Shown one piece after another: positions 8,526 to 18,723 of a stretch of DNA of 64,000 nucleotides. This DNA comes from Polystyrenella longa (GTDB taxonomy: Bacteria; Planctomycetota; Planctomycetia; Planctomycetales; Planctomycetaceae): the NCBI RefSeq assembly GCF_007750395.1, contig NZ_CP036281.1, positions 3,557,001 to 3,621,000 on the forward strand. Reading direction: 5' to 3'. A program made the position numbers and the translations under genes. The notes under the pieces were generated by a model that saw nothing but the letters and a program-made list of their open reading frames with translations, had not been told where the DNA came from and did no database searches. Each line of letters starts with the position of its first letter. The stretch's first letter is position 1.

Positions 8526-11500
8526 TCAGGCCAGAATCGCCGATCCTTCTGATTCCATATTTGAGAATAAACTATCGATGGCAGAAGCTGGCGGAGCGAT
8601 CTCTTCTGCTATGAAATTGCGGAAGTAGTTGCGAGAACCTTTGACGCCAAATCCGACAGCCCCATTATTCACTGGCTCGCTGAACGTTACTTCTGCGATC
8701 GATTCTCCATCGACGAGAAGTTCAACATCGGCACCGTGAACGTTGACAGCGATTTCGTAGTATTTTTTGGATAGGATTTCTCGATCTTCGGCCGACCAAT
8801 CAACATCTGCTAAGCGATTGGCAAAGTGGCCCTGATAATGTCCGATTACCCAGCGGTTCTGGCTGACGAGGGCTCCCGCAAACTTGAAATCATTCTCGTT
8901 CTTGTAATCAAAGATCACAAACCCGGTTCGAAAGGGTTGCGGATCGTCACGAGACAAGAACTCGACGCCGACGTGGTAATTCACAGGTAACGGATCCTCT
9001 GTCGGCAAAATAAATGCCCCTAACGAGTTCTCGCTCGTCGCATCAAATATCAGTGTCTTGTTCGATTGGTAGTAATTTGAAGATTCTTTATTCAGTTCTA
9101 AAAAGGGAAGATTGTTACGATCCTGATAGTAGTCAGAAAGATTGTTAGAGTACGGAAATGCAACAACGTCTCCTTGTACTAGATTATTTCCAACGCGGAA
9201 TTCGTCAAACCAGGTTTTCGCATTATAGTTTCCGAAACCAAGTTGTCCTTCGTTAACAGGTGCGTCGAAATTCGCAGTACCGATCAGTTCAGTATCGACC
9301 CGTAGTTGTACTTCACTCCCATCTATGCTGACATGCAACAGATAAAGTTCATCAGGATTGATCTGTCGACCGATGTCATCCCAATCTACAGTTAGTTCCC
9401 GATTCCCGAACCCTCCATTAAAATGGCCAATGATCCATTGATTTTGTCCCGCCATCATTCCAGCATATTTAAAATCAGTGGGGCTCTTATAGTCAAAGAT
9501 GAGAAACCCGTCTTGCCATCCCCCTGGTTGACTTAAGGGAGTTATCTCGATCGACATTTCAAAGGAAGAGGGCAGATTATTGATTGGCTGTATTAAAGCT
9601 GTGGCGAGGGGGGAATCGCTCAGACTGTTTGCCTCTGCGATACCATTGCTACCATTTTTAACGCGGCTCCAGTGGTCCATTGAATCGGTATGTAACCAAT
9701 CGGAAATATGGTTGGAATCCCAATAGTCGAAATCAAAGTAAAAGGAAGGGTCAATCTCTCCTCTCGGCTCCATTTCTTCATGTACTTCGAAGTTACTGTA
9801 GGCCACGACAGACGGTTTGGATATGAGGCCGAGTTGACCGTCACTCATGTTGGATTCTTCGAATTCATACTCCAGCATTTTCAGTTGATCAACAAAGGCT
9901 TCAATAATACTCCCTCGCACACTCAAATGCAGGTTCACTTTCGAACCAGTTTCGATAAAGAAACCGGGAATAATACCATCCGCAAGGTTGATTCTTGGAG
10001 CGTTTCCATCGACGACTGCCGAAATGGAGACTCTTCCTCTATCAAAATCTAATAGGGCAAACTTGTAATTATCTGCGTCCTGATAATCAAAGATAATTCC
10101 CCCTTCGCGTCCTTCCTCATTCGTAATTTCGACAGATACATCGAAATTATGGGGAGCATTCGGTATTCCATTCACTATTGTTACAGATCCGGTGCTGCTC
10201 AATTCTTCTAACGATATATCGCTTAAGTCTAATTGATAAGGAAGACTTTGAATACTTCCTGAACTGTTTTTCAGGAAGAGGCGGAAGTCATCGAAATGCG
10301 TTACTGCATTATATGCACCCAGGCCAATCCTCCCCCCATTCAGGTTTGTCGCAAATTCGACGCTCCCCATGACAACGCCATTCACTGAGAATGTGGCGAT
10401 CTTACCAACAGCTTCCACCTCCATGTGATAAGCGACATTCGCTTTGATTTCCCAACCAAAGTCATCGCCGTCAACAGTCAGTAAGCGATTACCCCAGTTA
10501 CCCTGGTAGTGCCCTACGACCCACTCGTTCTGGCCATTGAACATTCCCGCATATTTGAAATCATTCGCATTTTTGTAGTCGAAGATAAGAAATCCATCCT
10601 GCCAGCGATTAGGACCACTGATCGCCTTCACATCCGCCTCGACCTTCCAGATTTCTGGGAGTGGGTCATGGTTGGGATGCAGCGCAACTCCCAGTCCGGA
10701 CGAACCAGAGGTGTCCACTTTTAGATATCCATTTTCGTCACCCTGAACCACGCTCACTTTTAATAGATTATTGAACTGGAATTGTGTGGGGAAGGGAGAG
10801 TTGAAGTCTTCATAGTAATCCAGAAAGTACGGACCGACCTCTCTCAGTTTCAGATTATCAAACCGGCTAATTGCATTCAGCGAGGCAATTCCAGTCAGAC
10901 CGTCATTTAAAGGGCTTGCGATCTTGGCCGAAGTGACCAGTTTCCCATCAACGAGCAGACGGACCTCTTTGCCCACCACCTGGAGTTCGAGCTGATAACT
11001 TTTGTTGGACTGAATTACTTTTCCCGAGTCGTCCCAGTCTACCTGAGAAAACCGATTGCTCCAGGTTCCCTGATAGTGACCGATGACCCACTGGTTCGTC
11101 TCGCCGATCATTCCGGCGTATTTAAAATCATTCTCATTCTGGTAATCGAAGACGAGAAATCCATTTCGTAACGCACCAAATCCGCCGGAGGTGCTGACAT
11201 TCGCTTTCAGAATAAAGTCCGCAGGGAGGGGCTCCAGAGTCTCCATGGTCGCCATCGAAATGCCACGCTGGCGTGAATTATCAAACTTCAGAAAATGATT
11301 AACCTCATTTCCAATAACGGTACTGGTCGCGGGGGAACTCAACTGCAAATGCTGCAGACCTCCCTGGATCCCTTCGAAGTCATGTTCATAGGGCAACAGA
11401 ACCTTATTCGTATTAAACCAGACTTCGCCTCTGGTCGAAACAAAGTCGAGTGCCCCGTCCCCATTCAGGTCGCCTATCGCATGCTTATAGGAACCGATAC

Positions 11501-13061
11501 CCGGATAATGAGTCCCCGTGGTTGAGAAGTTACCCAACCCATCATTCAAAAACACTTCATTTCCAAGCGTATCTGGATCAAACGTACTCGATCCTCTTTT
11601 CGAAAACACCACATCCAGATCGCCGTCGGCATCAAAGTCTGCAAAGGAGACATCATATGTTTGATTTGCAGGTTGCAGATCCCGATTAGTTTCAAAGATT
11701 CCAGACCCATCATTAAGAAAAAGGGTACTGAAGTCGCCCCCGTTATCATCTCGCTGAGCAACGAGTAAATCCAAGTCTCCATCGCCATCTACATCCCCTA
11801 AATCAAAACCTCGTACTTCTCGTGTAATGAAAGATGGGGAGTTTTGTGCAAACTCTCCTTTCCCATTGTTTATGAACATAAGTGTCTCATCGATAAATCG
11901 ATAAGTCCTAGAACTATTGGTTGAGATTACGAGATCCAAATCACCATCGCCATCAAGATCTCCAAGCTGCATATCAACAATGTATGTTGATCCACCAGCG
12001 AACTCAAAAGATTGCGTGAACTCTCCGGCACCGTCGTTCAGCATAGTGTATAAGCTGGTGAACTCGTCACTATAAACAAGATCCAGATCACCATCACTGT
12101 CGACATCACCTGCAGTTAGATTAATATAATCTCCGTCAAGTCCCGATGATTCTTGCCATCTCCGCGAGAAGTTGAATTCTCCATCCCCTATCCAAAGTGT
12201 AATAAGCTCATTTTCTACAGTGAGTACATCAAACAGTCCGTCGCCGTTGAAATCTCCGATCTCAAAGGTCTCTAGATAGCCAAAGTTAATTATTGGTCCC
12301 TGTATCGTGAATACGCCTTCCCCATTGTTCTCCAGGAATAACAAGATGTGATCTGTTCCCGGCCCAGAAATAGAGTCCCTTGCAGTGATGATGTCCTGGT
12401 CACCATCGTTGTCGAGATCCGCGAGTTGTACTTCGAAGAAACCTCCATCTCCGGGAGTGACAAAGCCCCCTTGTTCACTTTGATCACTGAGTTCGAACAG
12501 TCCCGACCCCGTTGTCGCTTTCAGAACGACCAAATCGGAATCACCAGCGGAGTTATTCTCTGGTGCGGTATCAGTATTCGAAGGGGAGTTGATACTTACG
12601 ACGTTGGTCACCGTGCCGCGCGCACTCTCTTTGAGCGTTCCCGTCAGTACGTACTCAATACTGGCCCCAGCCGGGAGAACGACGGTTTCATTCAAGTCGC
12701 CCGAACCGTTCGCATTGCCCGAGGCGCCCCCGGCAAAGGTCGCCGTCCACGAGGCACTGTCCAGAAAAGAAGAAACTGCATCGAGGACTTGAGCATCGGT
12801 TACCGCTGAGGGGCCATTATTGGTCACAGCGATGTCGTAGATTATTTCGCTACCTTGCACTGCGGCAACGGCATTTGACGATACCGCCACGGCGAGATCC
12901 GTACTCACCGGAGCTGCGACTCCGGATAACATGACCCGAGGTTCAAAGCATTCCAGTCCGGACAAACGTGAAGAAGGCGTTTGAGAAGACCGGCGTTTTT
13001 TAGGATCCGCTGAGAAGAATTGAGCTGCAAGTTGATAAAAGATCGCGGCAGGATTGTTCAT
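8526..13061 (-). CDS. Giant secreted FG-GAP/VCBS protein with DUF11 domain and five lectin-like modules (paralogue A)
   Basis: About 1511 residues. Near the N-terminus LECFEPRVMLSG is the planctomycete extracellular motif (LExxxxRxxLS). A DUF11-like domain follows (ITVTNNGP-type, here IAVTNNGPSAVTDAQVLD). Seven FG-GAP/VCBS calcium loops follow (e.g. DLDGDGDLDLV, DVDGDGDLDLL), consistent with a seven-bladed integrin-like propeller. Then come five modules of about 190 residues with the signature DFKYAGM...QW(V/I)IGHYQG...VDWDD; the third is divergent. These modules look like concanavalin-A-like/LamG folds (inference). The ATG at 13061 has GGAG six bases upstream and is preferred to the ATG at 13073. 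It is a cell-surface adhesion or glycan-binding candidate. A paralogue lies directly upstream on the same strand. Confidence 0.85.
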   Translation of the reverse strand: MNNPAAIFYQLAAQFFSADPKKRRSSQTPSSRLSGLECFEPRVMLSGVAAPVSTDLAVAVSSNAVAAVQGSEIIYDIAVTNNGPSAVTDAQVLDAVSSFLDSASWTATFAGGASGNANGSGDLNETVVLPAGASIEYVLTGTLKESARGTVTNVVSINSPSNTDTAPENNSAGDSDLVVLKATTGSGLFELSDQSEQGGFVTPGDGGFFEVQLADLDNDGDQDIITARDSISGPGTDHILLFLENNGEGVFTIQGPIINFGYLETFEIGDFNGDGLFDVLTVENELITLWIGDGEFNFSRRWQESSGLDGDYINLTAGDVDSDGDLDLVYSDEFTSLYTMLNDGAGEFTQSFEFAGGSTYIVDMQLGDLDGDGDLDLVISTNSSRTYRFIDETLMFINNGKGEFAQNSPSFITREVRGFDLGDVDGDGDLDLLVAQRDDNGGDFSTLFLNDGSGIFETNRDLQPANQTYDVSFADFDADGDLDVVFSKRGSSTFDPDTLGNEVFLNDGLGNFSTTGTHYPGIGSYKHAIGDLNGDGALDFVSTRGEVWFNTNKVLLPYEHDFEGIQGGLQHLQLSSPATSTVIGNEVNHFLKFDNSRQRGISMATMETLEPLPADFILKANVSTSGGFGALRNGFLVFDYQNENDFKYAGMIGETNQWVIGHYQGTWSNRFSQVDWDDSGKVIQSNKSYQLELQVVGKEVRLLVDGKLVTSAKIASPLNDGLTGIASLNAISRFDNLKLREVGPYFLDYYEDFNSPFPTQFQFNNLLKVSVVQGDENGYLKVDTSGSSGLGVALHPNHDPLPEIWKVEADVKAISGPNRWQDGFLIFDYKNANDFKYAGMFNGQNEWVVGHYQGNWGNRLLTVDGDDFGWEIKANVAYHMEVEAVGKIATFSVNGVVMGSVEFATNLNGGRIGLGAYNAVTHFDDFRLFLKNSSGSIQSLPYQLDLSDISLEELSSTGSVTIVNGIPNAPHNFDVSVEITNEEGREGGIIFDYQDADNYKFALLDFDRGRVSISAVVDGNAPRINLADGIIPGFFIETGSKVNLHLSVRGSIIEAFVDQLKMLEYEFEESNMSDGQLGLISKPSVVAYSNFEVHEEMEPRGEIDPSFYFDFDYWDSNHISDWLHTDSMDHWSRVKNGSNGIAEANSLSDSPLATALIQPINNLPSSFEMSIEITPLSQPGGWQDGFLIFDYKSPTDFKYAGMMAGQNQWIIGHFNGGFGNRELTVDWDDIGRQINPDELYLLHVSIDGSEVQLRVDTELIGTANFDAPVNEGQLGFGNYNAKTWFDEFRVGNNLVQGDVVAFPYSNNLSDYYQDRNNLPFLELNKESSNYYQSNKTLIFDATSENSLGAFILPTEDPLPVNYHVGVEFLSRDDPQPFRTGFVIFDYKNENDFKFAGALVSQNRWVIGHYQGHFANRLADVDWSAEDREILSKKYYEIAVNVHGADVELLVDGESIAEVTFSEPVNNGAVGFGVKGSRNYFRNFIAEEIAPPASAIDSLFSNMESEGSAILA

Positions 13062-13080
13062 GGAAGACTCCATTTGATTT

Positions 13081-13107
13081 ACGTTCGCATGAATAAGGAA
13101 CGAACGT
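13081..13107. promoter_or_regulatory. Inverted repeat just upstream of the first giant-protein gene
   Basis: ACGTTCG at 13081-13087 and CGAACGT at 13101-13107 are perfect inverse complements separated by 13 bases, 20 bases before the start codon. It could be a leader hairpin or an operator. The same 266-base gap also holds AAGTCAT/ATGACTT (13234-13255) and the palindrome ATGTTC-G-GAACAT (13295-13307). Confidence 0.35.
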
Positions 13108-13339
13108 GGGTATAAAGAGGATATTTTTGAACAGCCCGCTCAATGTATTCACCAATTCTATCAGTTTACTCCTTAAAAGAACCAACAATAAAGATGGCTC
13201 CTGCTCCTATTTCTCCATAATGAACATTTAAGCAAGTCATTAACTGACATGACTTTCGGCTTCATCCAAACATGCATAGCAGTTACTCCATTCCATGTTC
13301 GGAACATCATTTTATGAGAATTACATCGAAAACAAGAGC

Positions 13340-16300
13340 TTATGTAGAAAGGAATTCGGGTTCTGCAGCCATGCCGCTAAACACGGCGTCGGTGACCGCT
13401 GCAGAAGGGGTAAGTTCAGCGACTCGAAAATCTCGATATTCGGTCCATCCTTTCCAAGTACCATAGCCGACTTCGCCTACGTTCACTGGGGCGTCGAAAG
13501 TCGCGTTCGCAATGGACTCATCGTCGACAATAAGCTCCACCTGATTACCGTTGACGTTTATTTTCAACTCGTAGTAAGTATTCACAAGGATTTCACGACC
13601 GACATCATCCCAGTCCACAGTGACTTCTCGCTGACCAAAATCCCCTTCCCAGTGGCCGATGATCCATTGATTTTGCCCGGCCAACGCTCCTGCATACTTA
13701 AAATCATTCTCATTCACGTAGTCGAAGATCAGGAATGAGTCGAGTGCCCATCCTCCACCGAACTTCATATAAGTATCAATTTGCATTTGGAACGAGGAAG
13801 GAATTGCCTCTTTAAGTGGTAACAGAACAACGCCGAATCCCTCTGCTTCAGTAGCGTTGATGAGTCTGTTATATAATTCATACTCAACATCCGCGGTGTG
13901 AACTTCTTGAAGGTAATCGCCACTTTCGGTAGGACCAAAACTAGTCCGGTACGGTAAATCAGTCGCGTTTCCGCGGGCGATAAATCCGTTGAGTTCGAAG
14001 TTATTAAATTCAGTTACTGCGCCATTCCCGCCAAACCCCGTATCTCCCGTATTGATGGAGGCAGCGAACGAAGCTGAGGCAACGAGTCTTCCATCAACAC
14101 GTAATTCAACGTCACTCCCATTGATATCCAGGTGCAACTCAAAAGACTGATCCAGTTCAATAGCACTACCGATGGAATCGGCATCAACGGACTCAATCGG
14201 ATTATCAAAGTTTCCCTGGTAATGTCCGATTACCCAACGACCCTCATCTGCTGATGCACCTGCATATTTGAAATCATTCTCGTTTAAATAATCGAAAATG
14301 AGATATCCATTGTTCATTCGATCCGGTCCACTTACTAACGTAATTTCGGAACCGACTTGAAATTGCTCGGGCAACTGAGCAGGGGTTGGCAGTAATGCAA
14401 GTCCGACACCAGCTTCACTCGAAGCAGCTAGATCCAAAGTTGGTCCAGTCCAAAGGTTTTCCTTAACGAAGTAGAACTGTTGATAACCCACGTTCCTGTA
14501 GTCCGGCTCAAACTCTAATTCATTTTCGATTTCCGGAGCCACTTTAAAATTGTCGAACCGGGTCGTTCCTTCGGTTACGCCAAAACCAACATCTCCGCCT
14601 GTGAATCCATCGGGAAAGAGTCCCCGAGCGATTTCTTCTCCATTGATAGAAAATTTGGCAACGGTGGAGCCCACGCTCAGGTGAAACTTATAGCTTTGAT
14701 TGTTGTCGAGAAAACGACCATTCTTATTAAAAGAATTAAGTTCGACAGCGGAGTGCAATACCCCATCTTGGTAATAGCCGAGGGAGGTGAAGATTTCTTG
14801 ATGGCCATATCCTGCGAATTTAAAGTTGTCATCGTCTTGATAATCAAAAACAATCACACCACCAGTATAGGACCATTCCAGCGGGAAGGTCATTTCGACG
14901 GAAATATCGTAATTGTCAATTAGTGCATACTTTTGGGGAACGATTGCTTTGAAGCTTTCATAATCCCTCCCCGGCCCCGTCATTTGAAACGACTTACTTT
15001 CGGCGCCCTCCACAATAGTTCCTGACGAACCTGGTGTCAGGACAAACTCTCCCAAAGTTCCCGATTCAAAGTCTTCCTGGTAGGGGAAATTACGAGCGGC
15101 TCCTGTTGGAATAAGGTCTCCAATTTCAAAACTGTTATACAATGTTTTCGCATTAAAGTTACCGACACCGGTGAGACCACCGTTCACGTTGCTGGAAAAT
15201 GTGGCTTCCCCAATCAATTCACCATCAACCGAAAGTTTGACAACATTCCCATCGACTTCCAGATGCACTGCGTATTCAGTGTCCACATCAATCGAACGTC
15301 CGCTATCATCCCAGTCGACAGTCAACAGGCGATCAGACCAGTTTCCCTGATAATGTCCTACAGTCCATTGATTCTGTCCGGTGAACATGCCGGCGTATTT
15401 GAAATCGTTCTCGTTTAAATAATCGAATACGATAAATCCGTCGTACCATTTTCCGGGAGCATATTTCGACGTTATCTGCGTCGCCACTTCGAAACTCGCT
15501 GGCAGAGGATCACTCGTAGCGATCGTGGCGATGCCAACCCCACCGCTGATGGTGGAGTTCAGACTTAATAGTCCTTCTCCCGCCACATTTTGTACCGACA
15601 CCTGATTCGGAGTTACGGAAGTCAAAGAATGATTTTGACCGTGATTAAACTGTTCCGAATGAGGCAGGCTGAGGGGCTCGACGGACTGGAGTTGCACGTT
15701 GTCAAACAGAGTGACTGCATTGTAAGAAGCAATTCCGACGTCTCCGTTAATGACGGTCGCCGCAAACTGACCAGACAGTATGGATTCTCCGTCAACAACC
15801 AGTTCTACGTTGGACTCGTTCACTAGTAATTCCAACAGATAGGACTGATTCGCTTTAATCTGCCGTCCTTGATCATCCCAGTCGACTTGAACCAGACGAT
15901 TGCCGAAGTGCCCCTGGTAGTGACCAATCACCCATTGATTCTGTCCAGTAAACATCCCTGCGTATTTGAAATCTATTTCACTCTGGTAGTCAAAAATCAG
16001 AAACCCATCGGCCCAGCGATTAGGGCCCGGTACTGATTTAACTTCTGCAGACAAACGAAACTCTTCAGGAAGATCTACGAAGCTACTGACAAGGGCTGTG
16101 GAAAGCCCAGTCAGACCTGAATTATCAAAACGCAATGCTTCATTTCCAGTTGGTGAAATGAGTTGTGTGTTCTCTGGTGAACCAAGAATGAGACCCCCTG
16201 TTCCTTCGCTGAAGTTCTGACGATAAGGGAGTTCCGCAACTGGATCATTCCACCAGATGTCCGTGCCCGTGTTAATTTTCGTCACGACTATATCGAGTGC

Positions 16301-17950
16301 ACCATCATTATTCAGGTCCCCGGAAGACATAAACACGGGCCAATAATATTCACCGTTCAACTCATTGAAGAATTGATAAGATGAGGCCACAAATTCTCCG
16401 GCCCCGTCATTCAGCCACACATTATTCAGAATCTCTTCGGAATAGGTTGATCGTAACCGGCCACCTGCGATCAAATCCAAATCTCCATCACCATCAATAT
16501 CTGCCAGTTCATGATCGACAGCATATAAACTTTGAATCAGATGAGGATTTTCAACAAAGGTACCGTCACCATTGTTCAGCCAGATATTATGTTTCGGTGA
16601 AACATAACTGTAATCCTGTCTGACAAAACTTGTGATGACCAAATCGAGATCGCCATCATTGTCGAGATCACCGACTTCAGCAGATTCAGCATTATAATTG
16701 AGAAATTCCGTTTTCCCGTCATCAAATGCCCCATCGCCATTATTAAAGAGCACCGCTGTCCAGGTGTTATACGGAAACTCCTCTGAAGGTCCCCATGGTC
16801 CTACAATCAGAAGATCCATATCGCCATCCCCATCAAAATCACCCGGTTTCATCTCCTTATGATAGAAATCGTTAGATGCGAAAAGAAAATTATTAAACTC
16901 CCCATTGCCATCATTGAGCCATGTTTTCGTTCCGTAAGATTCGTTTTCATAATCAGGTGTCGCTAAATCCAGATAGCCATCACCATTGAAGTCTGCCATT
17001 GCGAATGTTGCTATCCGATATGTAAACGTTACTTGACTCTCAGAAGTAAAGTGCCCGTTGCCATCGTTCAGATACACGTTTGCAATTTTTTCTGTTCCGT
17101 TTGATTCTTCACTCATCACCAGATCGAGATCCCCATCTAGATCGATGTCACCTACTTCAAAGTCAACAACTAGTGCATCTATCTCACTGAGGGCACTACT
17201 CGTAAATGTTCCATCCCCATTATTAATCCAAAGCTGATGTTCTACTGAAGCATCATCACTGTATTCGTTTTCCAGCAACAGAATGTCGTTCCAACCGTCT
17301 CCGTTGAAATCAGCGACTTCCGAAACATACTCCTGGTCTTCCGGTGAAGTGATTCGATCACCATCAAGCAGAAAATGCCCCGTTCCAGAAGTGCCATTCA
17401 ACACGACCAGCTTGCTGTCGCCCGCAAAATTATTTTCAGGGGCAGGATCAGAATTAGAGGGCGAATCTATTGAGGCAGAATTCGAGATGGTGCCAATCTG
17501 ACTCGGCTTGACTGTTCCCGTAAGTACATATTGGATGGACGCTCCTGCAGGTAATTCAACGACCTCATTCAATCCGCCCGTTCCTGCGAGATCCCCCACG
17601 GCGCCACCGGAGAGAGTGGCAGTCCAACTTGCGTTATTTAGAAAGGAAGAGACGTCATCCAGTACAGTAGCATCGGTCACTGCGGCCGGGCCGTTATTCG
17701 TCACCACGATACCATAGGTGATTTCACTCCCCTGCTCGGCGGCGACGGCATCTGATGTCATTTCCACTGCCAGGTCCGTACTGACCGGGGCCGCAACGGG
17801 TATCACAGCGGAAAGTAGAGTTCTCACCTCCAACGCTTCAACGTTGGATTTAGGGGCGGTCGATTTGCGTTTGGATTCTAAAGACTTCACGGCAGCGAAA
17901 GGAGACACGAATGCCACAAATCTTTGTAAGATTGTCGGGAGAAACAACAT
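13340..17950 (-). CDS. Giant secreted FG-GAP/VCBS protein with DUF11 domain and five lectin-like modules (paralogue B)
   Basis: A 1536-residue paralogue of the gene downstream, with the same order of parts. The planctomycete extracellular motif (VEALEVRTLLSA) comes first, then the DUF11-like domain (GIVVTNNGPAAVTDATVLD) and seven FG-GAP loops (DFNGDGWNDIL, DIDLDGDLDLV, DFDGDGDMDLL and so on). Five repeats of the DFKYAGMFTGQNQW...GHYQG module follow, again with a divergent third copy (NFKFAGYGHQE). C-terminal ends also match (AxSxAxxDxxFS-like). A GGGG run seven bases before the ATG is a plausible ribosome site, although it can pair with CCCC next to the start. The pair looks like a tandem whole-gene duplication. 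Function unknown; surface adhesion or polysaccharide binding is inferred. Confidence 0.85.
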   Translation of the reverse strand: MLFLPTILQRFVAFVSPFAAVKSLESKRKSTAPKSNVEALEVRTLLSAVIPVAAPVSTDLAVEMTSDAVAAEQGSEITYGIVVTNNGPAAVTDATVLDDVSSFLNNASWTATLSGGAVGDLAGTGGLNEVVELPAGASIQYVLTGTVKPSQIGTISNSASIDSPSNSDPAPENNFAGDSKLVVLNGTSGTGHFLLDGDRITSPEDQEYVSEVADFNGDGWNDILLLENEYSDDASVEHQLWINNGDGTFTSSALSEIDALVVDFEVGDIDLDGDLDLVMSEESNGTEKIANVYLNDGNGHFTSESQVTFTYRIATFAMADFNGDGYLDLATPDYENESYGTKTWLNDGNGEFNNFLFASNDFYHKEMKPGDFDGDGDMDLLIVGPWGPSEEFPYNTWTAVLFNNGDGAFDDGKTEFLNYNAESAEVGDLDNDGDLDLVITSFVRQDYSYVSPKHNIWLNNGDGTFVENPHLIQSLYAVDHELADIDGDGDLDLIAGGRLRSTYSEEILNNVWLNDGAGEFVASSYQFFNELNGEYYWPVFMSSGDLNNDGALDIVVTKINTGTDIWWNDPVAELPYRQNFSEGTGGLILGSPENTQLISPTGNEALRFDNSGLTGLSTALVSSFVDLPEEFRLSAEVKSVPGPNRWADGFLIFDYQSEIDFKYAGMFTGQNQWVIGHYQGHFGNRLVQVDWDDQGRQIKANQSYLLELLVNESNVELVVDGESILSGQFAATVINGDVGIASYNAVTLFDNVQLQSVEPLSLPHSEQFNHGQNHSLTSVTPNQVSVQNVAGEGLLSLNSTISGGVGIATIATSDPLPASFEVATQITSKYAPGKWYDGFIVFDYLNENDFKYAGMFTGQNQWTVGHYQGNWSDRLLTVDWDDSGRSIDVDTEYAVHLEVDGNVVKLSVDGELIGEATFSSNVNGGLTGVGNFNAKTLYNSFEIGDLIPTGAARNFPYQEDFESGTLGEFVLTPGSSGTIVEGAESKSFQMTGPGRDYESFKAIVPQKYALIDNYDISVEMTFPLEWSYTGGVIVFDYQDDDNFKFAGYGHQEIFTSLGYYQDGVLHSAVELNSFNKNGRFLDNNQSYKFHLSVGSTVAKFSINGEEIARGLFPDGFTGGDVGFGVTEGTTRFDNFKVAPEIENELEFEPDYRNVGYQQFYFVKENLWTGPTLDLAASSEAGVGLALLPTPAQLPEQFQVGSEITLVSGPDRMNNGYLIFDYLNENDFKYAGASADEGRWVIGHYQGNFDNPIESVDADSIGSAIELDQSFELHLDINGSDVELRVDGRLVASASFAASINTGDTGFGGNGAVTEFNNFELNGFIARGNATDLPYRTSFGPTESGDYLQEVHTADVEYELYNRLINATEAEGFGVVLLPLKEAIPSSFQMQIDTYMKFGGGWALDSFLIFDYVNENDFKYAGALAGQNQWIIGHWEGDFGQREVTVDWDDVGREILVNTYYELKINVNGNQVELIVDDESIANATFDAPVNVGEVGYGTWKGWTEYRDFRVAELTPSAAVTDAVFSGMAAEPEFLST

Positions 17951-18253
17951 GGGGACACCCCTTTGAAAATGCCGTGTGTATCAATTTGGCATCGAAGATG
18001 ATCGGATTAAAAATAAAGCACATGGACTGATACGATCATTGGTGATCCATATAAACTGATTTACTGACCTTTTTCAAAAGAATTCATAAAAGAGCTCATT
18101 TTCCAGCACATGTATATATTTAAGCAACTTTTTAATCGTTTTATTTACCAACGATTATCGTGGTAGCAATGGGGAATTCAGGCGTTCTTGGAGCACTGAG
18201 TTCTACGTCAATTCACAGCTCATTCAAGCCGGTCAGCCACCGACCGGCACAGA
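17951..18253. other. Intergenic region upstream of giant-protein gene B
   Basis: An AT-rich stretch of about 300 bases that should contain the minus-strand promoter of the 1536-residue gene. The only clear structure is the crcB-proximal hairpin at 18228-18248. No coding frame or RNA gene is evident. Confidence 0.5.
18228..18248 (-). terminator. Hairpin after crcB
   Basis: GCCGGTC and GACCGGC pair perfectly over seven GC-rich pairs around AGCCACC, five bases after the crcB stop. There is no U-run, so it may stabilise the 3' end rather than terminate by itself. Confidence 0.4.
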
Positions 18254-18643
18254 TCAATGAGTCCAGGGGGCGGCAAGCAGATAGCCCACGACGACGGCGA
18301 CTAGACCGCACAGTAAATTGGCTCCTACAGAGAGCAGAGCTTCCCACACGCGTTGTTCACGTAGCAGTTCCACCGTTTGGAAGCCGAAGGTGGAAAATGT
18401 CGTCAGGGAGCCGAGAAAGCCGGTGATCAGCAGCAGATACAACCAGACAGGAAATGACTTCTGGTGCTCAGAGACAATCGCCATCAGAAACCCGATGATG
18501 AGACACCCCAGAACATTGACGGTAAAGGTTCCCCAATAGGGAGCCTCGGGAAAGCGTTTTACGACCAGATCATTCAGATAAAACCGAGAAATTGCCCCCA
18601 GGCATCCCCCCAAACCAATCGCCGCGATATTGAGGAATTGCAT
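18254..18643 (-). CDS. crcB: Fluoride ion channel CrcB/Fluc
   Basis: A 129-residue, four-helix membrane protein of the usual Fluc length. GGCLGAISRF near the N-terminus, TFTVNVLGCLIIGF in helix 2 and GFLGSLTTFSTF in helix 3 are the family signatures. The Asn and the Phe/Thr/Ser of these motifs line the fluoride path. Fluc proteins work as antiparallel dimers and lower cytoplasmic fluoride. The gene follows the PQQ-propeller gene by 80 bases on the same strand. No fluoride riboswitch consensus is visible in that gap, so expression is probably not riboswitch-controlled here. Confidence 0.93.
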   Translation of the reverse strand: MQFLNIAAIGLGGCLGAISRFYLNDLVVKRFPEAPYWGTFTVNVLGCLIIGFLMAIVSEHQKSFPVWLYLLLITGFLGSLTTFSTFGFQTVELLREQRVWEALLSVGANLLCGLVAVVVGYLLAAPWTH

Positions 18644-18723
18644 TCGTTAACAGAACCTCTGTTTGTCAGTCGATAGCGGGTGGAGAATATTACGAGAGAG
18701 GACCGTCGCTCTTTTCAGGCGAG

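Noticed and set aside
12348-12809. 153-residue plus-strand frame inside giant-protein gene A
   Set aside because: It lies opposite regular FG-GAP and DUF11 coding sequence, which explains its lack of stops.
8526-17950. Repeated DNA in the giant genes as a CRISPR or satellite array
   Set aside because: The repeats are about 190-codon protein modules that differ widely at DNA level, with no short identical repeats and spacers.
18644-18723. Possible fluoride riboswitch upstream of crcB
   Set aside because: The GGNGATGG...CGCC consensus and pseudoknot cannot be found in the 80-base gap.
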